DNA from: Pseudaquabacterium terrae
GTDB taxonomy: Bacteria; Pseudomonadota; Gammaproteobacteria; Burkholderiales; Burkholderiaceae_C
DNA length: 64,000 nucleotides
Assembly: GCF_013266755.1 (NCBI RefSeq)
Contig: NZ_JABRWJ010000004.1
Location: 496,001 to 560,000, forward strand
Direction: 5' to 3'
The first letter of the stretch is position 1; every line of letters starts with the position of its first letter. Below the pieces are notes generated by a model, which was not told the DNA's origin, made no database searches, and worked only from the letters and a program-made list of their open reading frames with translations. A program made the translations under genes and the position numbers. This document shows, piece after piece, positions 19,752-31,200 of this stretch.

Positions 19752-20615
19752 ATGAAAGAACTGCTCGACGCCTTCTGGCGCGCCGCGGCCTACTGCCTGC
19801 ACCCCAAGGTCATCGGCCTGTCGGCGCTGCCGCTGCTGGTGTGCGCGGCGATCGCGCTCGGCCTCGGCTGGTTCTACTGGGAGGCGGCGCTGCAGGCGGT
19901 GCGCGCAACGCTGGAGAGCTGGCGCCTGGTCGATACCGCGCTGCACTGGGTCGAGACGCTGGTCGGCAGCTCGTTCCGCACCGTGCTCGCGCCGCTGATC
20001 GTCGTCGTGCTCGCGTTGCCCGCGGTGGTCGTGCTGTCGCTGCTGCTGGTCGCGCTGCTGATGACGCCGGCCATCGTCGGGCTGATCGGCGCCCGGCGCT
20101 TCCCGGCGCTCGAGCGGCGCCAGGGCGCCAGCGTGCTGGTCGGCTTCAGCTGGTCGCTGGTCAGCAGCGTGCTGGCGCTGGCGGCGCTGCTCGTCACGCT
20201 GCCGCTGTGGCTGATCCCGCCGCTGATCCTGATCCTGCCGCCGCTGATCTGGGGCTGGCTGGCCTACCGCGTGATGAGCTTCGACGTGCTGGCCGAGCAT
20301 GCCGATCCGACCGAGCGGCGGCTGCTGATGCGGCGCCACCGCGGGCCGCTGCTGGCGATCGGGCTGGTCACCGGCTACCTGGGCGCCGCGCCGTCGCTGC
20401 TGTGGGCCTTCAGCGTCGGCACGCTGATCTTTGCGCCGCTGCTGGTGGTGATCTCGATCTGGCTGTACACGCTGGTGTTCGCCTTCAGCACGCTGTGGTT
20501 TGCCCATTACTGTCTCGCCGCGCTGGCCCGCTTGCGTGCCGAAGCGCAGGCCGCAGTGGAACCACCAGCGCCCCAAATGAGTGCAATTGAAGGTTCATCG
20601 GTTGCACCTAATTAG
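19752..20615 (+). CDS. EI24 domain membrane protein
   Basis: A 287-residue protein with several strong membrane segments (VIGLSALPLLVCAAIALGLG, LIVVVLALPAVVVLSLLLVA, LPLWLIPPLILILPPLIWGW, LIFAPLLVVISIWLYTLVFA). It has the EI24/CysZ-like opening ELLDAFWRAAAYCLHPKVIG and the segment GWLAYRVMSFDVLAEHA. Function in this family is poorly known; CysZ relatives move sulfate. The last codons contain the first NtrC-like site of the glnA control region. Confidence 0.75.
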   Translation: MKELLDAFWRAAAYCLHPKVIGLSALPLLVCAAIALGLGWFYWEAALQAVRATLESWRLVDTALHWVETLVGSSFRTVLAPLIVVVLALPAVVVLSLLLVALLMTPAIVGLIGARRFPALERRQGASVLVGFSWSLVSSVLALAALLVTLPLWLIPPLILILPPLIWGWLAYRVMSFDVLAEHADPTERRLLMRRHRGPLLAIGLVTGYLGAAPSLLWAFSVGTLIFAPLLVVISIWLYTLVFAFSTLWFAHYCLAALARLRAEAQAAVEPPAPQMSAIEGSSVAPN

Positions 20616-20642
20616 TGCTGCCAATTGAGCCATTATGGTGCG
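20603..20642 (+). promoter_or_regulatory. Tandem NtrC-type enhancer sites upstream of glnA
   Basis: Two copies of the NtrC pattern TGCAC-N7-GTGCA are seen. The first is TGCAC-N7-GTGCT at 20603-20619 (9 of 10 positions). The second is TGAGC-N7-GTGCG at 20626-20642 (8 of 10). Their centres are 23 bases apart, about two helical turns, on the same face as needed for cooperative binding. They lie about 70-100 bases upstream of the predicted sigma-54 start. The first site overlaps the end of the EI24 coding region. Confidence 0.65.
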
Positions 20643-20683
20643 TAGAGAGGCTGACGCCCGGAGCGAGGGATCACCCTGAGCCC

Positions 20684-20698
20684 GGCATGCTTTCTGCT
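20684..20698 (+). promoter_or_regulatory. Sigma-54 (-24/-12) promoter of glnA
   Basis: The sequence CGGCATGCTTTCTGCT has the invariant GG (20684-20685) and GC (20696-20697) separated by exactly ten bases, as sigma-54 requires; most flanking consensus positions of TGGCAC-N5-TTGC also fit. Transcription would start near 20709, leaving a leader of about 84 bases before the glnA ATG. NtrC encoded by glnG in this window is the expected activator. Confidence 0.65.
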
Positions 20699-20792
20699 AC
20701 ATTCCAGTGCGTCTTTGAGGGGGCAATCCCCTCGCCAAGAAGAATCGCACCATTCATTCCCCCTACACGCGTTCTGCTAGGAGAACCCTCTG

Positions 20793-22208
20793 ATGGCCAA
20801 GACCGTCGCCGACGTGATGTCGATGGTGAAGGAAAACGAAGTCAAGTTCGTCGACTTCCGTTTCACCGACACCCGCGGCAAGGAACAACATGTGACCGTG
20901 CCGGTGTCGCATTTCGATGAAGACAAGTTCGCGTCGGGTCATGCCTTCGACGGTTCGTCGATCGCCGGCTGGAAGGGCATCGAAGCATCGGACATGCTGC
21001 TGATGCCGGATCCGAACACCGCCAACGTCGACCCGTTCTTCGAAGAGCCGACGCTGATCCTGTCGTGCGACGTGCTCGAGCCGGGCGACGGCAAGCCCTA
21101 CGAGCGTGATCCGCGCTCGCTGGCCAAGCGCGCCGAGGCGTACCTGAAGTCCTCCGGCATCGGCGACGCCGCCTTCTTCGGCCCCGAGCCCGAGTTCTTC
21201 ATCTTCGACCAGGTGCAGTGGAACGTCGACATGAGCGGCGCTTCCTACAAGATCACCTCCGAAGAGGCGCCCTGGTCCACCGGCGCCACCTTCGAAGGCG
21301 GCAACATGGGCCACCGTCCGGCCGTCAAGGGCGGCTACTTCCCGGTGCCGCCGGTCGACAGCTTCCAGGACATGCGCTCGGAGATGTGCCTGATCCTCGA
21401 GCAGCTGGGCATCCCGGTCGAAGTCCACCATCACGAAGTCGCGGCCCCGGGCCAGTGCGAGATCGGCACCAAGTTCTCGACGCTGGTCGAGCGCGCCGAC
21501 TGGCTGATGCTGCAGAAGTACGTGATCCACAACGTCGCGCACGCCTATGGCAAGACCGCGACCTTCATGCCCAAGCCCGTCGTCGGCGACAACGGCAGCG
21601 GCATGCACGTGCACCAGTCGGTGTGGAAGGACGGCAAGAACCTGTTCTCCGGCGACGGCTACGGCGGCCTGTCGGACTTCGCGCTGTACTACATCGGCGG
21701 CATCATCAAGCACGCCCGCGCGCTGAACGCCATCACCAACCCCGGCACCAACAGCTACAAGCGCCTGGTGCCCGGCTTCGAAGCCCCGGTGAAGCTGGCC
21801 TACTCGGCGCGCAACCGCTCGGCGTCGATCCGCATTCCGTATGTCGCGAACCCGAAGGGCCGCCGCATCGAAGTGCGCTTCCCGGACCCGACCTGCAACC
21901 CGTACCTCGCCTTCGCCGCGATGCTGATGGCCGGCCTCGACGGCGTCGAGAACAAGATCCATCCGGGCGAAGCCGCCACGAAGGATCTGTACCACCTGCC
22001 GCCGGAAGAAGACGCGAAGATCCCGACCGTCTGCCACAGCCTCGACCAGGCGCTCGAGTACCTGGACAAGGACCGCGCGTTCCTGACCAAGGGCGGCGTG
22101 TTCACCGATGCGTACCTGGACGCCTACATCGAGCTGAAGATGCAGGAAGTGACCCGCTTCCGCATGACCACGCATCCGCTCGAGTTCGACATGTACTACA
22201 GCCTGTAA
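20793..22208 (+). CDS. glnA: Glutamine synthetase type I
   Basis: A 471-residue GSI subunit (usual length 468-472) that forms dodecamers and assimilates ammonium into glutamine. The beta-Grasp start [18 protein letters not shown], the Asp-50-type loop [12 protein letters not shown], the metal site EFFIFD and the ATP-site region [10 protein letters not shown] are visible. The adenylylation Tyr lies in [10 protein letters not shown], so activity should be controlled by GlnE. AGGAG at 20779-20783 precedes ATG 20793. The gene has a sigma-54 promoter and NtrC-type sites upstream and a strong terminator after it. Confidence 0.97.
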   Translation: MAKTVADVMSMVKENEVKFVDFRFTDTRGKEQHVTVPVSHFDEDKFASGHAFDGSSIAGWKGIEASDMLLMPDPNTANVDPFFEEPTLILSCDVLEPGDGKPYERDPRSLAKRAEAYLKSSGIGDAAFFGPEPEFFIFDQVQWNVDMSGASYKITSEEAPWSTGATFEGGNMGHRPAVKGGYFPVPPVDSFQDMRSEMCLILEQLGIPVEVHHHEVAAPGQCEIGTKFSTLVERADWLMLQKYVIHNVAHAYGKTATFMPKPVVGDNGSGMHVHQSVWKDGKNLFSGDGYGGLSDFALYYIGGIIKHARALNAITNPGTNSYKRLVPGFEAPVKLAYSARNRSASIRIPYVANPKGRRIEVRFPDPTCNPYLAFAAMLMAGLDGVENKIHPGEAATKDLYHLPPEEDAKIPTVCHSLDQALEYLDKDRAFLTKGGVFTDAYLDAYIELKMQEVTRFRMTTHPLEFDMYYSL

Positions 22209-22225
22209 TCACCTTTCGAGGTGAT
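22208..22225 (+). other. Stem-loop with TTCG tetraloop at the glnA stop
   Basis: ATCACCT-TTCG-AGGTGAT forms a perfect 7-base stem with an extra-stable UUCG-type loop, beginning at the last base of the glnA stop codon. It lies just ahead of the terminator and probably protects the 3' end of the message or forms a first stem of the terminator region. Confidence 0.5.
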
Positions 22226-22232
22226 GCGTTGG

Positions 22233-22260
22233 AAAGGGGCGGCGGCAAGCCGCCCCTTTT
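22233..22260 (+). terminator. Rho-independent terminator after glnA
   Basis: Perfect 11-base stem AAAGGGGCGGC / GCCGCCCCTTT (22233-22243 and 22249-22259) with loop GGCAA, ending in TTTT. It separates glnA from the downstream small gene and glnLG. Confidence 0.85.
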
Positions 22261-22301
22261 ACTTTGCTGGGGGACAATGCCGTGCAGACCGGAGACGAGC
22301 C

Positions 22302-22832
22302 ATGAAACGCAGGCTGTTCGACATCGGGATGCTGCTGGCCGCGTGTTCGGCCGCACACGCCCAGACCCCGAGTGCATCCACGCCCCCGCCTCAGCAAGGC
22401 GGATCGGCCGCGGTCTACCGCTGCCCCGGCCCGCCGGTGCTCTACACCGACGCGCTGACCGTCAAGGAAGCCAACGAGCGCGGCTGCAAGCTGATCGAAG
22501 GCACGCCGATCACGATCGTGCAGATGCCCAAGGCGCGCCCGGCCCCGCCGGCCAACGCAGGCGCCTCACGCCCCGGAGACAGCAAGGTCGACCCGACCGC
22601 GCAGCGCCAGCGCGACAGCGACGCCCGCCGCATCCTCGAAGGCGAGTTGAAGCGCGAGGAAGACAAGCTCGCCACCCTCAAGCGCGAATACAACAACGGT
22701 GAGCCCGAGCGTCAGGGCAACGAGCGCAACTACCAGACCTACCTCGACCGCGTCGCCGGGCTGAAGGCCAGCATCACGCGCAGCGAAAGCGACGTGGCGG
22801 CGTTGAAGCGCGAGCTGGCGAAGCTGCAGTGA
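22302..22832 (+). CDS. Exported coiled-coil protein of unknown function between glnA and glnL
   Basis: A 176-residue protein: signal peptide MKRRLFDIGMLLAACSAAHA, then a short domain resembling DUF4124 (VYRCPGPPVLYTDALTVKEA, one more Cys in ERGCKL). After a Pro/Ala linker comes a long charged helix (ILEGELKREEDKLATLKRE; SITRSESDVAALKRELAKLQ) that should form a coiled coil. It is probably periplasmic. Its place between glnA and glnL is shared, as far as I recall, with several Burkholderiales, but no role in nitrogen control is known. GGAG at 22291-22294 precedes ATG 22302. Confidence 0.75.
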   Translation: MKRRLFDIGMLLAACSAAHAQTPSASTPPPQQGGSAAVYRCPGPPVLYTDALTVKEANERGCKLIEGTPITIVQMPKARPAPPANAGASRPGDSKVDPTAQRQRDSDARRILEGELKREEDKLATLKREYNNGEPERQGNERNYQTYLDRVAGLKASITRSESDVAALKRELAKLQ

Positions 22833-22840
22833 GCCCGCCG

Positions 22841-22897
22841 GGCCGCCCCAAGGGCGAACTCCCCCTTGGGGGGACGGCGCGCAGCGCCAAGGGGGCC
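22841..22897 (+). repeat. Two-hairpin intergenic repeat element, copy 3 (second module only)
   Basis: CCCCCTT (22861-22867) pairs with AAGGGGG (22889-22895) and encloses GGGGGG and the small hairpin GGCGC-GCA-GCGCC. It is preceded by CCCCAAGGG (22847-22855), which could pair alternatively with CCCCCTTGGGG. The terminal AAGGGGG is also the only Shine-Dalgarno-like sequence before the glnL ATG (22900), so folding could hide the ribosome site. Confidence 0.5.
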
Positions 22898-22899
22898 GC

Positions 22900-23994
22900 A
22901 TGAGCCCGGGCGCCGAGTCCGGGTCCGGCGACGCCGCGCGCTACGAGGCGCTCGACCTGCTCGCGACGATGGTCGCGATCGTCGGCGACAACGGCCGGCC
23001 GCTGTACGTCAACGCGATGCTCGAGACCGTCTCCGGGCTGTCGCGCAAGGCCTTGCTGCGCACCAGCCTGTTCGACTGGTTCGTCGAATCACCGCAGCTG
23101 CGCGAGACGCTGACCGCCGTGCTGCGCAACGAGATCGCCACCGGCCGCTTCGACGGCACGCTGCGCCGCGCGCATCTGGCCGCCAACGATCTGCTGCCGG
23201 TGCACGTGATCGTCACGCAGATCGAGCAGCGCAGCGACCGCGTGCTGATCGAAATGCTGGAGATCGAGCAGCAGACCCGGCAGGACCGCGAGGAACGCGC
23301 GATCGGCCAGGTGCAGGCCAACAAGGAGCTGATCCGCAACCTGGCGCACGAGATCAAGAACCCGCTCGGCGGCATCCGCGGCGCGGCGCAGCTGCTGCAG
23401 ATGGAGCTCAACTCGCGGGAGCTCACCGAGTACACCAGCGTCATCATCAACGAGGCCGACCGCCTGCAGGCGCTGGTCGACCGGCTGCTGGCGCCGCACC
23501 GCCGGCCGCACGTGGTCGTCGACGTCAACATCCACGAGGTCTGCGAGCGCGTGCGCGCGCTGATCCTGGCCGAGTTCCCGCAGGGCCTGGCGCTCAAGCG
23601 CGACTACGACACCTCGATCCCCGACTTCCGCGGCGACCGCGAGCAGCTGATCCAGGCGGTGCTGAACATCGCGCAGAACGCCGCGCTGGCGCTCGGCGAG
23701 CGCATCGGCGCCGGCGATGCGCGCATCGTGCTGCGCACGCGCGTCGCGCGCCAGGTCACGATCGGCAAGCAGCGTTTTCGACTGGCATTGGAATTGCATA
23801 TCGAGGACAACGGACCGGGCGTGCCCGAGGACATCCGCGATCGCATCTTCTACCCGCTGGTATCGGGGCGCGAAGGCGGTTCGGGCCTCGGGCTCACGCT
23901 GGCGCAAACCTATGTCCAGCAGCACTTGGGACTGATCGAATGCGACAGCGAACCGGGCCGGACCGTGTTCAAGATCGTGATACCGCTGCCCTGA
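22900..23994 (+). CDS. glnL: Nitrogen regulation sensor kinase NtrB
   Basis: A 364-residue histidine kinase. The PAS-type sensory domain is at about 15-120 (LLATMVAIVGDNGRPLYVNA). The phosphorylated His150 is in NLAHEIKNPLGGIRGAAQLL, the standard NtrB H-box. The ATP-binding domain has N-box IAQNAALAL, G1 EDNGPGVPEDI and G2 GGSGLGLTLAQTY. No membrane helices are present, as expected for a cytoplasmic kinase controlled by PII protein. The glnG start lies 41 bases after the stop, so the two form an operon. Confidence 0.93.
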   Translation: MSPGAESGSGDAARYEALDLLATMVAIVGDNGRPLYVNAMLETVSGLSRKALLRTSLFDWFVESPQLRETLTAVLRNEIATGRFDGTLRRAHLAANDLLPVHVIVTQIEQRSDRVLIEMLEIEQQTRQDREERAIGQVQANKELIRNLAHEIKNPLGGIRGAAQLLQMELNSRELTEYTSVIINEADRLQALVDRLLAPHRRPHVVVDVNIHEVCERVRALILAEFPQGLALKRDYDTSIPDFRGDREQLIQAVLNIAQNAALALGERIGAGDARIVLRTRVARQVTIGKQRFRLALELHIEDNGPGVPEDIRDRIFYPLVSGREGGSGLGLTLAQTYVQQHLGLIECDSEPGRTVFKIVIPLP

Positions 23995-24034
23995 CGTCGG
24001 GGATGCAGCATCGAGGAAGACAGGCCGCCGCCGC

Positions 24035-25564
<1,530 letters not shown>

Positions 25565-25571
25565 GGGCGGA

Positions 25572-25598
25572 CCCTCTCGCCGGCTACAGGCGGGAGGG
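25572..25598 (+). terminator. Hairpin between convergent glnG and unknown gene
   Basis: CCCTCTCGCC (25572-25581) can pair with GGCGGGAGGG (25589-25598) with one G-U position and a 7-base loop. There is no T-tract on either strand. It sits right after the glnG stop and overlaps the end of the opposing gene, so it may serve as a shared 3' end for both. Confidence 0.45.
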
Positions 25599-26189
25599 CG
25601 GGTCGTCCCAATCCTTGCTGGACAGCGGCATCGATCCGGTCCAGCTGCGTTCGACCTCGTCGAACTCCGAGTGCGAGGCGTCCATCACCTCCATCGGGGC
25701 CAGCGGCGCCGGCGAGGTGATGCTGCGGGCGACGTTGCGCAGCGCGATCGCCTCGACCAGCCGCGTTCGCAGCGCGCGCAGCGCATCACGCGGCTCGTCG
25801 GACTGCAGCTGCTCCAGCTGCTCGAGCCCGCGCTGCAGCACGTTGACCGACAGCCGCAGCAGTGCGCGCGAGCCATGCCGGCGCAGCGAGCGCTCGATGT
25901 GCGCCAGGTGCGGCATCAGCCGGCGCAGGCCCGGCCGCTCGCGCATCAGCGCGCGCAACGAGCGGTGCGCAGTGCGCAGCGCCTGGCCGCGGCTCTCGAC
26001 GATTGTCGGCGTCGGCAGCAGCGTCGAGCTGGCCGGCACCAGCGTCGTGCCGCTGTCCGGGGGGAACAGCCGCGTGCGCAGCCAGTGCAAGGGGCTGAGC
26101 CGGAAGCGGCGCGGCGGTGTCGGCAGCGGTGGATGAACCTGCGTCGCGATCAACGCGTCGGTCAGGTAGCTCGACGATGCATCCCTCAT
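25584..26189 (-). CDS. Hypothetical protein, Arg-rich helical
   Basis: A 201-residue protein with no family I recognise. The N-terminal third is Pro- and Thr-rich and probably disordered. The middle (HRSLRALMRERPGLRRLMPH to RGLEQLEQLQSDEPRDALRA) is helical and rich in Arg and Leu, and the C-terminus is acidic (DASHSEFDEVERSWTG). No signal peptide or membrane helix is seen. Codon use is like the neighbours, so it is likely a real gene. It converges on glnG and its upstream gap (26190-26327) separates it from xth. Confidence 0.6.
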   Translation of the reverse strand: MRDASSSYLTDALIATQVHPPLPTPPRRFRLSPLHWLRTRLFPPDSGTTLVPASSTLLPTPTIVESRGQALRTAHRSLRALMRERPGLRRLMPHLAHIERSLRRHGSRALLRLSVNVLQRGLEQLEQLQSDEPRDALRALRTRLVEAIALRNVARSITSPAPLAPMEVMDASHSEFDEVERSWTGSMPLSSKDWDDPPSRL

Positions 26190-26327
26190 GGTCTTGCGCG
26201 GGCGGTGTTCTTCAGACGGTGGGTTGCGTGCGGCCGGCGGTGGACCGGACCGGCAGGAGGCGGCGATGATGCCATGTACCCCGGGGAAACGGGGAGGGCG
26301 CTTACCCCGGTGCTCGGGTATCGCGGC

Positions 26328-27098
26328 TCACCCGCCGAGCTCGACGATCACCGGCGCGTGGTCGCTCGGACGCTCGTTCTTCCGAGGCAGCTTGTCGATG
26401 CGGCAGGCCACGACCCGCGGTTTCAGCGCCTCGCTAACCAGGATGTGGTCGATGCGCAATCCCTGATTCTTTCGGAACGCCAGGTTGCGGTAATCCCACC
26501 AGCTCCACAGCTTCGGCGGCTGCTCGAAGAGGCGGAACGCGTCGTGCAGGCCGAGCCCGAGCAGCGCGCGGAAGTGGGTGCGCTCCTCGTCGGTGCAGTG
26601 GATCTGGCCGGCCCAGAGCACCGGGTCGTGCACGTCGCAGTCCGCGGGCGCGATGTTGAAGTCGCCGAGCAGCACCAGCTTCGGGTGCTCTTCGAGCTCC
26701 TCGCGCAGCCACTCGCGCAGCGCGTCGAGCCAGCGCATCTTGTAGGCGAACTTGTCGCTGCCCGGCGCCTGGCCGTTCGGAAAGTAGGCGCCGACGATGC
26801 GCAGGCCCGCCGCGCTGCCGGCGATCAAGCGCGCCTGCTCGTCGTCGAAACCCGGGATGTTGCGCATCACCGCCTCGGCGGCCTGGCCGCGCGACAGCAG
26901 CGCGACGCCGTTGTAGGTGCGCTGGCCGAACCACTGCGCGTGCCAGCCGGCCTCGCTCAGCTCGGCCTGCGGGAACTTGTCGTCGGTGAGCTTGGTTTCC
27001 TGCAGCACGACGAGGTCGGGCTTTTCGGTGTCGAGCCAGCTCAGCAGCTGCGGCAGGCGGACGGCGAGCGAATTGACGTTCCAGGTGGCGATCTTCAA
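26328..27098 (-). CDS. xth: Exodeoxyribonuclease III
   Basis: A 256-residue AP endonuclease/3'-exonuclease of the ExoIII family. Active-site residues are visible in IATWNVNSL (Asn), LQETKL (Glu), YNGVALLSR (Tyr), LGDFNIAP (Asp, Asn) and PSDHAPV (Asp-His). A start at TTG 27098 gives LKIATWNVNS, matching the usual MKIATWNVNS, with GAGG five bases upstream; there is no suitable ATG, so a TTG start is proposed. It acts in base-excision repair. It lies 56 bases after the metallophosphoesterase gene on the same strand. Confidence 0.92.
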   Translation of the reverse strand: MKIATWNVNSLAVRLPQLLSWLDTEKPDLVVLQETKLTDDKFPQAELSEAGWHAQWFGQRTYNGVALLSRGQAAEAVMRNIPGFDDEQARLIAGSAAGLRIVGAYFPNGQAPGSDKFAYKMRWLDALREWLREELEEHPKLVLLGDFNIAPADCDVHDPVLWAGQIHCTDEERTHFRALLGLGLHDAFRLFEQPPKLWSWWDYRNLAFRKNQGLRIDHILVSEALKPRVVACRIDKLPRKNERPSDHAPVIVELGG

Positions 27099-27154
27099 GC
27101 GGGCCTCGGCTTCGGATGAGCCCGCATTGTCGGGGGCCGAGCCAGCGGTCGGGA

Positions 27155-28261
27155 TCAGGCGGCGACGAAGCGCAGCCGTGTGATCTCCGACGGCGCGCCC
27201 AGGCGCAGCGGCGGGCCCCAATAGCCGGTGCCGCGGCTGACGTAGATCCACATCGAGCCGAGCCGATGCAGCCCGGCGGTGAAGGGCTGCTGCAGCGGCA
27301 CGAAGAAGTTGAAGGGCCAGATCTGGCCGCCGTGCGTGTGGCCGGACAGCTGCGCGTCGAAGCCGGCCTCGGCGGCGGCCGCCGCGCTGCGCGGTTGGTG
27401 GGCGAGCAGCACGCGCAAGGCGGCGTCGGCCGGCGCACCGGCCAGCGCGCGCCGCGGGTCGCTGCGCTCGCGGGGGTCGAAGTGGTGGGCGCTGTGGTCG
27501 GTCACGCCGGCCAGCACCAGGCGCGCGTCGCCGCGCTCGATCAGCACGTGTTCGTTGTTCAGCACGCGCAGGCCGAGCGTGCGCAGCTGCGCGATCCATT
27601 CGTCCGCGCCGCTGTAGTACTCGTGGTTGCCGGTGACGAAGAAGGCGCCTTCGCGTGCGCGCAGGCCGGCCAGCGGCGCGACGTCGTCGCGCAGATCGGC
27701 GACGCGCCCGTCGACCAGGTCGCCGGTGATCGCCACCGCATCGGCGTCGAGGCGGTTGACGGTGTCGACGATCGCCTGCAGGTAGGCGCGCTTGACGGTC
27801 GGGCCGACGTGGATGTCGCTGATCTGCGCGATCGTGAAGCCGTGCAGCGCCGCCGGCAGCCCGGCGATCGGCACGTCGACGTGACGCACTCGGGCCGTGC
27901 GCCGCGCCCCGGCCAGCCCCCAGGCCAGCGCCAGCGCGGCCAGCACCGGCACCGCCACTGCGGTCGGCGCCGCGAGCGGCGGCAGCGCGAAGGGCCAGGC
28001 CGCCAGCAGCACCAGGTCGCGCAGCAGCGTCAGCACCAGCAGGATCGCGAACAGGCCGAGCGCCAGCATGCCGACCCAGGTCCAGCGGTCGGCCACGCTG
28101 CGGTCGCGCACGCGCCGGCCGGCGAAGGCCACCGGGATCAGCGACGCGGTGGTCAGCAGCAGCGCGACGAAGCCGGCGACCGCCAGCGGCGCCGGCAGCT
28201 GCGGCGCGATGCGCCAGCCGATGTAGACGTGCAGCAGCGCCAGCAGCCAGAGTCCGAGCAT
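27155..28261 (-). CDS. Membrane-anchored metallophosphoesterase (YaeI-like)
   Basis: A 368-residue protein with four or five N-terminal membrane helices (about 1-120) followed by a calcineurin-type phosphoesterase domain. Metal-ligand motifs are in order: ISDIHVG, GDLVDGR, GNHEYYSGA, LLAHQPR and SGHTHGGQ. The family includes E. coli YaeI (lipid A-related phosphodiesterase activity) and membrane phosphatases; the substrate here is not known. It is followed by xth and preceded by the RND pump gene with a 31-base gap. Confidence 0.87.
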   Translation of the reverse strand: MLGLWLLALLHVYIGWRIAPQLPAPLAVAGFVALLLTTASLIPVAFAGRRVRDRSVADRWTWVGMLALGLFAILLVLTLLRDLVLLAAWPFALPPLAAPTAVAVPVLAALALAWGLAGARRTARVRHVDVPIAGLPAALHGFTIAQISDIHVGPTVKRAYLQAIVDTVNRLDADAVAITGDLVDGRVADLRDDVAPLAGLRAREGAFFVTGNHEYYSGADEWIAQLRTLGLRVLNNEHVLIERGDARLVLAGVTDHSAHHFDPRERSDPRRALAGAPADAALRVLLAHQPRSAAAAAEAGFDAQLSGHTHGGQIWPFNFFVPLQQPFTAGLHRLGSMWIYVSRGTGYWGPPLRLGAPSEITRLRFVAA

Positions 28262-28292
28262 CGGCTGCAGATGGTGGCGCCGGGCCGCGGAT

Positions 28293-31200
28293 TCAAGCGC
28301 GTGCGGTGGCGGCGGGGGATGCCGCCTCGTCGACGATCGGCCCCTTGCCGCTCCAGCGGTCGAGTGCGAGGTAGATCACCGGCGTGATGTACAGCGTCAC
28401 CGCCTGCGAGACGATCAGCCCGCCCACGACCGCCAGGCCGAGCGGCTGGCGCAGCTCGGCGCCGGCACCGATGCCGAGTGCGATCGGCAGCGCGCCCATC
28501 AGCGCGGCCAGCGTCGTCATCATGATCGGCCGCAGCCGCAGCAGGCAGGCCTGGCGGATCGCCTCGTGCGGCGGAAGGCCCTGGTGGCGCTGCGCGTCGA
28601 GCGCGAAGTCGATCATCATGATCGCGTTCTTCTTGACGATGCCGATCAGCATCAGGATGCCGATCGTGGCGATCAGCGTCAGGTCCATGCGGAACAGCGT
28701 CAAGGTCAGCAGCGCGCCGACCACCGCCGAGGGCAGGCCGGCGAGGATCGTCAGCGGATGGATGTAGCTCTCGTAGAGCACGCCCAGCAGCAGGTAGATC
28801 ACCAGCACCGCGACGATCAGCAGCACCGCCTGGCCGCCCTGCGTGTCCTGGAACACCGCGGCGTCGCCGCCGTAGCTGGTGACGATGGTCGGCGGCAGCT
28901 TCATCTCGGTGACGAAGCCTTCGAGCCGCTTGGTGGCGTCGCCCAGCGCGACGCCGGGAGCCAGGTTGAACGCCAGCGTGATCGCCTGCAGCTGCCCCTG
29001 GTGATTGATGGCGGTCGGCCCGATCGTGCGCTCGACGCTGGCAAAGGCCGACAGCGGCACCAGCGCGCCGCCCTTGCCGCGCATGTAGAGCCGGCTGAAC
29101 GCGTCCTCGAACTGGCGATCGGCCTCGGCGGCTTCCATGATCACCTGGTAGCTGTTGGCCGGGCCGTAGATGGTGGCCACCTGGCGTTCGCCGAAGGCGG
29201 TGTAGAGGGTGCTGCGCAGGTCGGCCATCGAGACGCCGAGCAGCTCGGCGCGGTCGCGGTCGATCGTCAGCGAGGCCTGCAGCCCGCGCAGCTGCGAATC
29301 GCTGGTGACATCGCGGAACAGCGGGTCGCGGCCCATGCGATCGGACAGCCGCGTGGCCCAGTCGTTCAGCGCACCGGCGCTGACGCTCTGCAGCGTGTAC
29401 TGGTAGCGGCTCTTGCCCGCGCGCCCGCCGAGCTGCAGGTTCTGCACCGGCCGCATGTAGACCGCGACGCCGGGCACCGCGCGCACCTGCCGCCGCAGGC
29501 GGTCGACGACTTCCGTCATGCCCGGACGTTCGGAGCGGGCTTTGAGCGAGACGAAGGCGCGGCCGGTGTTCTGCGCATTGGCGCCGAAGCCGCCACCGCC
29601 GACGCGCGTGCCGACCGCCTCCACCGCCGGGTCGCCGCGCAGGATGGTGCCGACGCGCTCGGTCAGCGCTTCCATCGCCGGGAACGAGATGTCCTCGCCA
29701 GCCTCGACGGTGACCTGCAGCTGGCCGATGTCCTCCTCGGGGAAGAAGCCCTTCGGGATCGTCACGAACAGCACGCCGGTGAGCACGAAGCTGGCGATGG
29801 CGATGGCGCCGATGAACCAGCGGTGCGCGAGCGACCAGTCCAGCGTGCGGGCATAGCCGTTCTGCAGCGCGAGGAAGCCGCGCTCGAAGGTCCGGCCGAG
29901 GGCGGACTCTTCGTGCGCTTCGTGGTGGCGCAGGAAGCGGCTGGCCAGCATCGGCACCAGGGTCAGCGAGACCAGCGCCGAGACCAGGATCGACAGCCCG
30001 ACGATGACCGCGAACTCGTGGAACAGCAGGCCGATCACGCCCGGCATGAAGAAGATCGGGATCAGCACCGCGACCAGCGAGATCGAGATCGACATGATCG
30101 TGAAGGCCATCTCGCGCGCGCCCTTCAGCGCCGCCTGGAACGGCGCCATGCCGGCCTCGATGTGGCGCACGATGTTCTCGAGCATCACGATCGCGTCGTC
30201 GACGACCAGGCCGACGGCCAGCGTCAGCCCCAGCAGCGAGATGTTGTTCAGGCTGTAGCCGAGCGGATACAGCAGCGACACCGCGCCGATCAGCGAGATC
30301 GGCAGCGACAGCGCCGGGATCAGCGTCGCCGCGGCGCGGCGCAGGAACAGGAAGATCACCAGCACCACCAGCACGATGGTGCCGACCAGCGTCAGGTTGA
30401 CGTCGTGCAGCGCCTCGCGGATCGACTTCGAGCGGTCGTTCAGCGTGGAGATCGACACCGAGTCGGGCAACTGCTCCCGGAAGCGCGGCAGCGTCTGCAG
30501 CACGCGGTCGACGACCTGCACGGTGTTGGCATCGGGCTGGCGCTGGATCGCCAGCGTCACGCTCGGCTCGCCGGCGAAGGTCGACGAATTCTTCAGCGTG
30601 TCGAAGCTGTCCTGCACGTCGGCGACGTCGCGCAGGCGCACCGGATTGCCGTCGCGCGTGGCGACGATGATCTTGCCGAACTCGGCCGCGGTGGCCAGCT
30701 GGCGATTGGCCTGCACGGTCAGCGTCTGCTGCGGGCCTTCGAGCACGCCGACGGGGGTGTTGGGGTTGGCGGCGGCGACGGCGGCGCGCAATTCATCCAG
30801 CGCGAGGTTGCGTTCGGACAGTGCCTGCGGCCGCACCCGTATCCGCACCGCATAGCGCTTCTGCCCAAAGATGGCTACCTGGGCCACCCCGGTGATCGTC
30901 GACAGCGTCGGTGCGATCAGGTTCTCCGCATACTCGTTGAGCTCGGCCATGCCCATCGACGGCGACTGCAGCGCCACCAGCAGCACCGGCGCGTCGGCCG
31001 GGTTGACCTTGCGGTACGAGGGCGGGCTGGTCATCTCCGTGGGCAGCGAACGCTGCGCGCGGAAGAGGGCGGCCTGCACGTCGACCGCGGCGGCGTCGAT
31101 GTTGCGCGAGGCCTCGAATTCCAGCGTGATCGAGGTGCTGCCTTGCGCGCTGGTCGAGCTGATCGTCGACAGGCCGGCGATGGTCGAGAACTGCTTTTCC

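Noticed and set aside
19841..20590. A second plus-strand frame of about 250 codons over the EI24 gene
   Set aside because: It is the +1 frame of the EI24 gene; membrane-helix pattern and start context support only the EI24 frame.
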